Program-made: the position numbers and the translations under genes
NCBI GenBank assembly: GCA_036852015.1
Contig: JAANDG010000109.1
Location: forward strand, 124,001 to 188,000
Reading direction: 5' to 3'
DNA: 64,000 nucleotides
Source of the DNA: Pelodera strongyloides
Lineage: Eukaryota > Nematoda > Chromadorea > Rhabditida > Rhabditidae
Notes under the pieces: model-generated
What the model was told of the DNA's origin: nothing
The model's input: the letters and a program-made list of their open reading frames with translations, nothing else
Database searches by the model: none
Shown here: piece by piece, positions 19,300-31,100 of the stretch
Layout: every line of letters begins with the position of its first letter
Position numbering within the stretch: position 1 is the stretch's first letter

Positions 19300-20785
19300 A
19301 CTTCTAGAACTTTGTTCAAGAATTGCCAAGGAGCTCAATTTTATTGAGCTTACATTACACATATACTGCTCAAACTAGCGTACGAGAACAATGAGCAATT
19401 GGTGAGCTATGAGGGCGCCGTATGTTAGCGAACAAAGAAACATCTCTTGCTGACAATGGAATCGGCACATGCCACGAGACAACGCTGAGTGTGGTGTAGC
19501 GCGATAGCGCTAACATAGTTTGGGTTTTTTCCTAGTGGCCTGCCTGTACCAGCCAGATTGCCTTATTTATCTTATATTGATCAATTGATCCATAATCTGC
19601 CTTAAAATAGTTTTTTTTTTTTTTCAAAATAAAATTGTGAGTAGATGATAAAAATCCGGCATGTTCGTAGATAAATGCCTACACGTGAGCATATGTAAGG
19701 GTTTGTCATGCCCATATGCAATTTGCACACACTGGCGCCAGTTAGCCGACAAATAGCCCCCTGATGCGGTATAGCAGTGATGGGTCCTGGGTAATAGGTA
19801 CTATAGCAGTATCAAAATGGGCCCGACCCTTTAAAGGGAGAGGAAAATTTTTCCTCAATTTACTTGCACAGAATGTCCGGAATTTCGAAATATTACTGTG
19901 AAAATCGCATTTCTTTGTACCTAGAACTCACAGAGTTATTCCCCGGCAGTTCGGCCAGGTACCGTAGTCTGAAACAATTTTTGCTCTTTTATGGCATTAC
20001 AGTACTAGGAACGCTTTGTTATAATGGTAGTAATGTTCTTCATTAGTTTAACAATTATTATGTAGAGAAAGAATGCTAATGGACGGATATAAACTATAAA
20101 AAGGTATTTTAACCTTTCTGACTACGGTGCCTCGCCGAACTCTTTGCTTTTGCATGTAATATCTCTGCGAGTTCACGATGCAAATAGATGCGGTTTTCAC
20201 CTAAATATTTCTGTGATTCCGGACATCCTGTGCAAGTAAATTGAGGAAAACTTTTTCTCGTGGGCCTCGTGGGCCTATAAAATACAATATTGATTATTCT
20301 CCGTCCTCTTGTATATCAGCATTCAGCGTCATTTTAGCCTCCCGTATAGAAATCCTCAAATACCAATTTCAACCACCTTCAATTAAAAAATATCGATTAA
20401 CTTTTATGAAATGTGATTATGAAAAAGTTTATGCTACTGTAGCATTTGTTTTTATACTGCAAAAAATATGATCTTTGTAGTTGGGTCCCGCATAGAACAC
20501 ATTTATACTGTAGCACTTACTCCACTATATAGTGCTGAGTTGGTTGATTTTTTGTGCAGCATGCATGTGAATATGGTTATAATTTTGTTGTTGATGTTGT
20601 TTATAGAGAAATTTGAGTGATTATATACGATTCCTCTGTTTCCCCATTTCCCCTTTTATCGTTCTATTTGTTTCACTGCGTGTGAATCATTCATTTTCGT
20701 CCCTGAGGTTCCGATATGCGTTTTGCTCCATTGATCAGGATTTTTTCAGATGTGCTTGTAGTCTGATCAGATAACATTGTAAAGT
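19300..20785. other. Intergenic region before the coiled-coil gene
   Basis: No gene seen. It holds a fold-back element at 19831-20265 and AT-rich sequence. A TTTTTTCAG at about 20741-20749, shortly before the ATG at 20786, could be a 5' UTR splice acceptor. No core promoter element is convincing. Confidence 0.6.
19831..20265. mobile_element. TTAA-type fold-back element, 0.43 kb
   Basis: The left end is TTAAAGGGAGAGGAAAATTT. The arm TCAATTTACTTGCACAGAAT pairs with ATCCTGTGCAAGTAAATTGA near the right end, and GTCCGGAAT with ATTCCGGAC. It is related to 1140-1291. Confidence 0.75.
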
Positions 20786-23700
20786 ATGCCTGTTTCTGTG
20801 ACTGGAGTCCCGGCGGGCGCCTCTGAAAGTGCCATTTTAACCGAGAAGTTGGCTCAAAAAGAGCTCGATTACAATGTATGTTTCCAAACCTTTGGCTGTT
20901 ATTATAACATTGCATTATTAACACTATAAACAACATTATATATGTTTGACCTGTTAGTCTTTTATTCTTGTAGTTATAGTTGACAGGTGTGTAGTCTATA
21001 TTATTTAGGAACTACAATCTTTATTTACAAAATACAAGTTGAAGCAGAAGGTGAAATATGAAAAATTACGAGAGGAGGTGACGGCGTATATTAAGAAGAA
21101 TGGAGCCAATGTAGAGAAGGAGGTACTTTTTGTATAGTTCCTTAATGGTTTATAGGTATCCTAGTCCTGGTTATTGTTATTCGAGTGTTCTGTTCATCTA
21201 CTTCCGTTACGATGATAATTGTGATATCGGCGTGAGTAAATTTAGCTGAAGTTCCTCATTTGTAATAAATTTCGCTAGAGTGTCTCATTTATCTAAATGT
21301 ATACTATAAGACCTACACGATTATTTATTCAGAACAATGCGCTGACGATGATTCGTCTTTCGGAAGCCGAATCAAAACTGGAAGAAGCTGAGCGCAGGGC
21401 CGATTCCCTCTCTCGAGAACTTCAGCGACGACAAGCACAAATCAACGACCACGTGATTCTAATCAGGGTGCGTTTGACTTTTGTATTGCTTCGTATTTCG
21501 GATACTTCCGAAATACGAAGTGCGAAGTAACTTTATTTTGCATGTTTTATGTGTGAATAGTATGAATAAAGTATTTATATATGCGTCATATATATGCATG
21601 TACGTGAAAAGTATACGAAGTACGTTTTTTTTCTACAGGAGTATTCGACTTGACTCTCACCTTGTGAGGTGAAACGCCATTTGGCCTGGCCCTGGTCTAT
21701 GTGGTTCCATTTGGCAACCTTTGTGCTTTTACTGCTTTTACTATTTTCAGAATATGGAAGAGCAGCTGCGCGCCCGCCTTCCTCTGTCAGAAGCTGAAAG
21801 ATCTGAACGAAAACGCATGGCTGAATTAGTCGATATGGATAGTGTGCACGCACAAATGATGTATAAGGTTGGTTAATGTTTTTTTTTACTTTTTACCCAA
21901 TACTTATTTTTGCCACTTCTTCTGTCCCAGTTTTATATCATTTTTCAATTGTTTTTGCGGTTTTCTGTAGAGCGTAGAAGAATTCTGTGTCCCGATGCGT
22001 TCCTTTTATTCTTGTTCATTGATTTATTCAGATGTTCGATCTTTTTTCCTCGTCAATTTACTCTAATCGTAATGTTAAATAGTTAAATTATACCAGAATC
22101 ATAAGCTACAGCTATCACGTCTGATCATGATATTACACTTACTTACCGTGCCCCGCCCCCTAGAGCCCTAGAGATATGGTTATAGGTAAATTTATGTTAT
22201 CTAGCGAACATTAACAATTTAGGACGAGCGAATTGTCGAGCTGAACAACATGATTCTTGACAAGGAACGGCAGATTCTGGATCTTCAAGAAATGGTGCGT
22301 GAGCAAGGCGAAGTTGCGAGCAGCAAGAGCAAAGCAATGAAATTGGTGCAGAAGCGTTTTGAGGTAAGCCAATTTATTGGTTGGGTATGCGGTTCCATTC
22401 GCAGTCGTAGTATATTATATGTAGAACTCTTTATTCAATTAATAAAATAAACACATATACAGTGACGAAGAACGAGAGTCGTGTATGTAGTCGTGGACTT
22501 CGTTGTTCATTGATCAATTTGAGTTGCTAGCTGTATTGTGCAATTGAGAAATGCATAATACGTGGCCAGCGTTACCTCTTTACCTTCGCGTTTTATTTTG
22601 CATGTATGTGGCCAAGTTACATTTTTCCTGTCTATCGTATTACTGCATGCAGGAGATCGATTCTGTATCTCGACGTTCTGTGGGCACGGAGACTGATGTC
22701 GTTTTGACTGGCGGAAGCCCAGCGGACAGGGGTCGCGGAACGTCTTCCATGAGAACGGTCAGAGGTTCGAGTCCTGGTCGCGCCATCAAAGGTTAGTATT
22801 GTTATTACATATATAGTTTGTTTACTGGTACTGGTACTGATGACTTGTTATCTACGTTAGCGCTTGGTTTGAGCTTGTTTGCTTTTAACTGCTCGTTGAA
22901 ACATCAAACTTTGCTAATCGCTAATGTTAACTTTTAGATTTGGAATTTTTTTTTTGCTATTTTGGTATTGTTCTTATCATTATTATTATTATTATTATTT
23001 CATTATATTTTTATTATTACTGTTGCCATTAAAGGAACATCGCCTGGCCCTGGACACGGAAAGCACAGTCACGGCAATGCATCTCCACCACCTCTGGATC
23101 CCAGTGAAGGCTTTTACGACGATGATGAACCTGGATCAAGTTCGTTTAGGGTGAGTTGTTTACATCCGATTTTATGTATCTGCTTGAAGTGAAGGAATCT
23201 GTGCTGCTACTAGACGTTAATGTTTTCTTTGACACGTAGTATAAAAGTGTGTATTCGTGAATGTTCATTGATAAAAAAATGAAGCAAAACGTGTTGAAAA
23301 CTCACCTGTGGTGAATAATGTCAACGTACGTTTTAACTCAAAGTTTCAGCGGAAGAAGCGCGTCACTTTTGATCTCCCCCCAAGTGGGGCTGGAAGCGTG
23401 GAATCCGTTGCCGCTGCCGCTGCAAGCTCAGCAGCACAACAACAGTCGGCTTCGACTTCTGCATCGCAGCAGAGGAGGTTAGTTACTAGGATTTTGCTCC
23501 TTTCTTTTACTTGTCCTGCAACTTTTCTTTATTCTGGGTTATTTTTCTTTTGCGATAATAGCTGTATGCTATAATATATGATCGACCTAGTTGTTCGCAG
23601 TCCACAGTGTGATCTCTCACCATTATTCAGTGTGCAAACTATGTGTGCAATAGTTTTAAAATATTTGCAAAGGATGTTTGACGTTTTATATGAAATTATT

Positions 23701-24941
23701 TTAGCGCAACAAGTGATGCAGAGGCTGTTCTATCAACCTCCTCTCAGCACGATGACGCTGATGAAATTGCGCATGCGATCGACGAGTTGACGTCGGAAAA
23801 TGAACATCTTCGAACTTTGATGGCAGAACAGCAAACCGAAATTAGGGAGCTGAGGGAACGACTGGTTACTGTAAGTTGTCATTTGTTTGGTTTTTCTGGA
23901 TGATTGATGCTTTGGTTTAGGTTACCCTATTTATTCAGCCTGGAAGACTATAAAGTGTACATTTGTGCGGTAGAATATTGTGTGCTAGTGGTTCTGAAAA
24001 TTGAAATAGATGGCATTGTATGGATTGAAATATTGACACTTTTGATGAAGGCGATAAACTAGTTTTTGGGGGAGTTAGACAGACAGTTAGACCGACACTT
24101 TTTGTCTTTATTAAATCTCTAAGTCTCTAAGTAAGCATTCCTATAGGTACAGTAAGATATTTCGATTGAATAATGAGTCGTTGTAATATAGATCCACGTC
24201 TCTGGGACATATCGCTCATGCGGGCACGAGCACACATCATTTCTTAATCGTACCAGGAATATGTGTGGATGTATGCAAGCTAAACGTTTCAGACTGAAGA
24301 GGACGTTGCACGTGGCGTACGTGAGAGTAAGAGCGCAGTGGCAAAGGCGCGCGTCGTTGCCCAGGCGAGAATCAAGGACCTCGAGGATAAAATGTCGACT
24401 TTGAATCGGGATATGACACTTCAGGTAGAGGTTTTGGTGGTGCCTATAGCCCTTTCCTATAGCCCTATAGCCCTAAACTCTTGTTGTATATTAAGTAGAC
24501 TCGTGCCGAGCCAGTATATGGGGAAAAGGGTTCGGTATCCGTAATGCATGTTTTTCGATTCTGCCATCCCTGCTCCCTATCCTCCTATCCTTGTGGAGAA
24601 CCCCTTTTTCTCTTTCATAATTGGATACATTTTGCTCGAACCTCGAACTTACTAGTAAGACACAGAAGTAATATTTTTCATTACTGTCTCAAAGAGTTTC
24701 TGAACGCTGAGGCTGAGCAGAAATGTATTTCAGTCCGTATGTAAAAAAAGATACCACTACCTTTTAGGCTGAACAACTGCAAACCGAAAATGAAACCCTC
24801 CGCAGCACACGAGAATGGGAAGTAGAGGAGAATGCAAGACTTCGTGAACAAGTCGCGCAAGTTCGGTAAGAACTTGTTGACTTTTATTATTATTGTTATT
24901 ATTATTATCATTATTATTACTATTATTATTATTATTATTAC

Positions 24942-24984
<43 letters not shown>

Positions 24985-26215
24985 TATTAGTCTTTGGTTT
25001 GTGACGGACGGTATTTTTTTGGAACTTTGAGTGTGGATGATCGGTGACTACCACGACAACGAAGACGTAACTTAGTTATATACATATAAAATTCCCCATT
25101 TCAGCGAAAAGAACAAGAAACTAGCCGCCGAGCTGGACTCGAGTGTTGTTAGTAACAGGGAAATGGAGGAGCGTATGCTGGCTGAGCAAAAAGTGAGCCT
25201 TGTGCTTTTACTTTATGGTTTTTACTTTATTTTATTTCTTTGTATTTCTTTGTCGGTCGTGAATAGTTTATTCTTACTCTGACATCGGTTTCTTTTTTTC
25301 ACATCTCTGATATCAGTGATGATGCGCGCGCCGTCTCTCAACGTGTTCGTTTATAAGAAAATTAAAAACCTTGTTTTAAGTGTATTAGTCCCTTTTTGTC
25401 TTTCGGCTCTTCTGAGCACTTTGCAATTTTGTGAAATAAAGTATATATGTATTATATATATAAAAACGTAAATCTAGGTGATGCAACATATGATGGAAGA
25501 TCTGGAGGATGCTGAGGGTATTCTTGTACAACAAGGCGAAGAAAAGGAGCAACTCTTTGATGATATCGAAAGGTTGAAGGGTTGGTTTTACTAGTTTTTA
25601 TATGTGGTGTTATGTTTTATCAATTTTTTGATACATTTGTTTTCGTAGTTTTAATCGAATTTACTTCTTGATTCCGTGACTCTAGAACACAGACTATAGT
25701 GTACTACGGGGTTCAGTCGTTCACTTTCATTCATTATTATTGTCGTTTTATTTTTATCTTTGCTGCAATGTACATTGTTACCGAGAGCTAGTCGCTCGAG
25801 CTCTTAGCGTTAGCTCTTATGTGTTTTTATTTCCAGGAGCGATCTTTGCCCAAGAACAATTCATCGAGGTGCTCGAAGCAGACATTGTCATTTATGAAGA
25901 ACATATTGGAATCCTGAGAGAATCACTTGGCGCTAGCAAGGTTTGCTTTTTTAATAGAATATCTTGTTATTCTATGTGTTTATGGTTTGTGATCATTCTG
26001 CGGTTTTTTTAACGCTGTCCGTAGAATATGGATATCTAACTACTGGTTTGTAGTTTGTACCATGTTGTGTGATTCTGTGTTTAATTTTTTTATGTAAAAG
26101 TAAAGGTAGTGTATATTTTAGGTTGATCACCGTGACTTGATACGCTCAAAGGCATTTGAGGCCAAATTAAAGGCGCTCGAAGAAGAGAAACAAGAGATTG
26201 CGAGGACAAGACACG
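20786..26215 (+). CDS. Coiled-coil gene, block 1: N-terminal exons
   Basis: Exons 20786-20875, 21009-21122, 21333-21467, 21751-21867, 22223-22363, 22653-22791, 23035-23150, 23350-23477, 23705-23870, 24293-24424, 24768-24865, 25105-25192, 25478-25580, 25837-25940 and 26122-26215. The first five are coiled coil (KLKQKVKYEKLREEV; SEAESKLEEAERRADSLSRE). Exons 22653-23477 form an unstructured Ser/Gly/Pro/Ala-rich linker with GFYDDDEPGSSSFRRKKRVT and then FDLPPSG. KKRVTF here fits the RVxF docking motif for protein phosphatase 1. Coiled coil resumes at 23705. The last donor leaves phase 1, which suits both a stop-containing exon at 26424 and the next coiled-coil exon at 32156. Confidence 0.78.
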
Positions 26216-28038
26216 GTCAGTGGGAATATTTTATTGTAAACGTTAAATCCGTATTGTACCTAGTTTGAGAGGTTTGCATATGATGTGCATATCCTATGTA
26301 TCCTATGCAAATTTGGTTTCCGGCACCAAATTTACATAGGATACATAGGATTTGCCTATCGTATGCAAATTCCCCAAAGTAGGTACAGTACTGCTTTAAA
26401 TACTTTTTTTTTGTTGCGTGCAGGCGGACGCCAAGGTCACCTACGCTTACAAAACCAAACAGCAGCAAAAAAACGAATTCTATAATTATTAGACCATTCA
26501 TGATGTTCTATAAATCTATCTCCTACTCCTGCTTTGATTTCTCCATCGCGCGCTCACGTATTTCGTGAACTAACGATAATTTCCTTTTGGGATTTATTTA
26601 TTTTGTTACTATATGATTATATTTCTACTATATAAAAGCTGCGTAAATTGATACGGTGATAAATGTGTAAATTGATAAGATACCGGCCACCGTAGCATAT
26701 TTATTCTGTGCAATAATTTAACGGAGAATACAATTCGCGAGAGTTAGTTTTCATCTAATATAGTAGACTTATAACAAATAAATATAAAACTAACTAAAAA
26801 CACACAATATGTTTCGTATATATGAATGGAATGATTCGAAGATTCACGTTTCGTTTAATGGTTTAATACTCGTAGGACTGGAATACTAGTGTATCCGCTT
26901 ATAATGAACAAGTACGTACATAGTGAAAAAGAATACCCTCCTTCGTCAGCTTCAGAAAGCGCAACACGCATATTTTTAATTTGGCAATTTGCAAGTTAAG
27001 TGATGAGAAATAGTGATTATGACATGAAACTGATAAGACATTGAATAATAACTGAAACTATTATTGTGTTTTGGATAGGGAGAGTATAGAAAGTAAGGGG
27101 GTTTATTATCTACTACTGGGACTTTGAGTCACAGTTGGTGTAAAGATGAGAGCCGTTTCTGACCCGGCAGTGGAGTTTGTTTCGGCTGACGTTGTAGTGG
27201 TTGTAGATAGGGCATGATTTCTGAAGTAGTTAGAGTTAGAGCCTTAACTTAAGGGGTCAATTGTGGTCTTGACATTAACTTAGAGTAAGAGGTACTGCTT
27301 AGTTTGGTATCCTAATTCTCTTGTCTCTAGTACTCTAGTCTCTTACAGTCTTACGTGTTACTTTGTGTAACCCGGTTACCGACGTTGCCAAATGTAAAAC
27401 AGTGTAGTCTGTAATCTGGGTGGTTATATTACGCGACTAGGTCAACGGCTGTATTTGAGTGCATAGATTTATTTTCCAAGTGGTAGTGGCTAATTCGTAA
27501 TTCCTCTTTTAACAAAAAAAAGGAAGAAAATACCTGAATGTACTGTAAGTGGGTGCCAATCCTTTTTTCGTTGTCATGTAATGTTTGTAAGGATATCCGT
27601 GAGCATTTAAGTTACTAGCGGCACGGACAGAGCGAATCACCTAAAAAGTAAATATTCATTCTTTGCATTCCCCCAATTCTTCATTTGCAATCTAAAATCT
27701 AAATTCATAAAATTAAATAGATGTTAAAATAGAAGTTGGCTGTTGCCTAAACCAGTCGAGTAGGATACTTTTAAAATAAACTGTTTAGTTCTTTTTAGTA
27801 GAACAACTCGATTAGACTCATTAGTAATACAATACTATACGCAAAACCTCAAGGTAATTTGACAGAAACTTGAATATACGTATTACTCACCTCGCAGTGA
27901 CATCGACTACAGTGTTGTTCCCGCTTTTTGAAACAACACCAGAAACCGCAAGGAAAACAGAAAATTGCGTAGAGTATGCCGCGCCATGTGAACCTAAAAG
28001 GAGGTAGTTTTTTTGGAGTTTACGTAAATCACTGAATA

Positions 28039-28100
<62 letters not shown>

Positions 28101-31100
28101 TAGTTTACATCAGTGATGAGTAGCTAAATTTTACCTCCAACTAACTGTCCGTTCCCTACATGCAGGACACGTTGAGCGAACAGAACGATAACGACTCAAG
28201 AGTGGATTAACCATACTTGGGGAGGGAGATAGTTTAGAATCAGGGATAAAGATAGAAATGTCGATTCTTTGCCGCCGAACTATATTTTATAGAATGTAAT
28301 GTAGTTTCATAAGTAAGAAATGTGTGAATTTCGACGGATTGTGGCGCGGTTTAACTCCTAATAATAAATATTAGTTCTGGTGTGCCGTGTGGTGGTTTGG
28401 TCTCGTGCTGTAGATGTGTGGTAGTATTTGCAGTAGTGAGCACGTGTACGAGGGTTTGAGTATATTGACTGCGGGTACGGGTCGTCCAGTTCCAGTAGCT
28501 ATTTTTCAGTCTTATGGATCGGGCGGACAGATTTGCATAAGTACGATTATTAATGCGTTTTCGGTTTGGTTTTTCTGGCGGTGTTCGGATTACTAGCTTT
28601 GGATATGGTTACCAATAATTGGTAATTAGTTACTTTTAAAAATTTACAATAATCAGTGTGGCTTACCTCCATTTTACGCTTCGCTGGTCACAGTCGGGAC
28701 ACGTAGTATTTCGCCCCATTATGGACCATTGGTGGGAATTGGATAATTAGAAGGGTAATTGCTTTTATCACTGGTAACAGATTGGTGGCAATAGAACACT
28801 AGTAATTAGTCGTTTCGTGTTGGAATGGATCTGAAGCAAGATAACTAAAGTGGAAAACGAAAATACAGTAACAACAAATGTAAGAAAACAAACTGAAGGA
28901 TTAATAATGAAATAGTTGCGAAATTAAGACTTCGGATGTGGGTCAATTTACGTGAAAATAAAGAGAATTAGGGAATTTCTTAAATCAATATATGGACCAC
29001 ATACATTGTCAATTCATTGCTTACCTATTATTTGTTTGTAATTATTGTTGGTTGTTTTTATGAGCAGTGAGAGGACGACTCATTCAATGGGTATTGATAT
29101 CATATTATGAGAGCATCCGGAAAATAATCCAATTTTGTGTATGAAAATGTGATTTATCGGCTTTTTGAATACAAATTTGGGTGATTAGAATAACAAATTA
29201 ATGGAGATTCAAATTAGCGGTGATGATGAAGTATGAGTAAGAGACAAGAGAGCAAAATTGTTTTGACGTGTAAAAATGGGGGAATCAGTGAAATTGAACT
29301 TGCTTTACTACTTTACTTGGACCAAATTGTTTACTAGTGTTGAGTAGTTGAAATAGATAGTATCTTGGTTTCTTGGTTAGTATGGAACATTTTTTGTTCG
29401 TGTAGGATTGCAGTACGTATAAGCAATAGAGTCTAATCGTGTGGCGTAAAGTATTGGGTATGAGACTATGAGACAGAAGGGTAAATAATTGTAAAGGAGT
29501 TCTTATTAATATTTTAACAAGCAATAAAATGAAATAAAATGCAAGCCAAATCCAAGTATGGCTTTGGTGGGGAAAATCGATTTGGTTGTCCTTAGTGCTG
29601 CGTTGTTTTGATGTTTTGGGTTGAAAGTAGTAAACAAGCTCAATAACGTGTTGGCCTAATCAATTTTGTTTGTTTGCTTTGCGGGTAGCGGCTGCGGTGC
29701 GATCATTTTAAAATAAAACAAGTTTGTCACGAGTTTACGTCAGGTTACGATTATTTTTCACAGTTTACTAACGAGATATTCAGACAGCAATAGTTATCAA
29801 CGAGGAGCAAAACATCAAAATGTGTGACTAATATTAGAAGTTTGCAATAGTGAGTGTGTCTGTGTGGTTTTTTTTATTAAAACGGCAGCGTTGACAAATA
29901 GAGATGGTTTTTCTTGGTTGCGTGGTGTGGCTCTTTGTTGTCCATCAATAAGTGTGTTGTGCAATAAAAATGATAATCCTTTATCCTTTCGAAATCTCAC
30001 AAATTGGGGTTTTGGAAGAATTAATAATATAGAGTAACGATTAACGATTATGGATGAATCAGTTTTATTAATTGAAATGGAATATTGGTAGTGGGTTGAA
30101 TTAATGGATTTTAGAAATATGCTTTTCCGAGCCTTTGACTGCTGTTTATTTATCATTAATCACTTTGACTAGACTCTCTTTGAGTTTATCAATTATCAGT
30201 AGTTTTAAAATCGGATGTTTGTGGTCATTTATTATTGATTTGTGGGTCAACTGGTCAGTTTGTTAGGGTGTCGTATCTTAGGTTGCTGATGTAGCATTCA
30301 GCTTCAGTTAGGTATCAGTAATTAGCCGATTGTGCTAGGAAATTGAATCAATAAAGTTCACTATAACTACTGGGCAAAGTTTGGCAATGTTAACTAAATA
30401 GAGTGCGCGAAACTAAAGCATTGAATGTCGAAACACTTGGAATAGTAGTGAACTACACGCATTTGAGGGATTTGACGCAGTTGTGCGTCGGTGTTGCACA
30501 TCAAGAAATTGGGCAATATTGCTTTATTATGCTTTGAGGTGCCATCTGGTGACTGACAATGAGAACGTGGTTTTGTTTCTCATGAGAGTGTGACGAATTT
30601 CCCCCTTATGTTTAATGTTTTCCTAAACGTATTCCTGAGAGCAGGAGTGAGAGGGGGGGGGGGAGGAATTTAATAAAATTGTGTTTAAGGGCTGAAGCTG
30701 AATTGTGTTCTCGTCTATTTTTTATAAATAGGTGTGTATATGTGTAGAACAAAATTTACACTGAATGTAAGAGCACTACTATATTACAATATAAATTTAA
30801 AATTTATGAGCTGTGCTGTTTTTACTGCGAACTCCGAGGTGCGACTATTTAGTTGTAAAAACTAGTTATTTTTCACTAGCTATTAAACTGCTGCACGTTG
30901 TAGTACGACATACACATACAGAAGTAGGATGTATATGTATACGTACACGGTCATAAATAGGAAGTGATGATCCAGTAACTTTAGCAAACACTGTTTGTGA
31001 AAAAAAATCGGACTTTGGAATTGGGAAGTATTAAATTCAATAAATGTGGCCTAGAGTATTAAATTCAATAACTAGTGGCCTAACGTATTCAATTCAATAA

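Noticed and set aside
22764..22774. Perfect B-box GGTTCGAGTCC suggesting a tRNA or SINE
   Set aside because: It lies inside a coding exon that keeps phase (TVRGSSPGRAIK) and has no A box or tRNA fold around it.
29815..30156. 113-codon minus-strand open frame in the 5.7-kb gap
   Set aside because: AT-rich, no motif, no splice or promoter context; within the range expected by chance.
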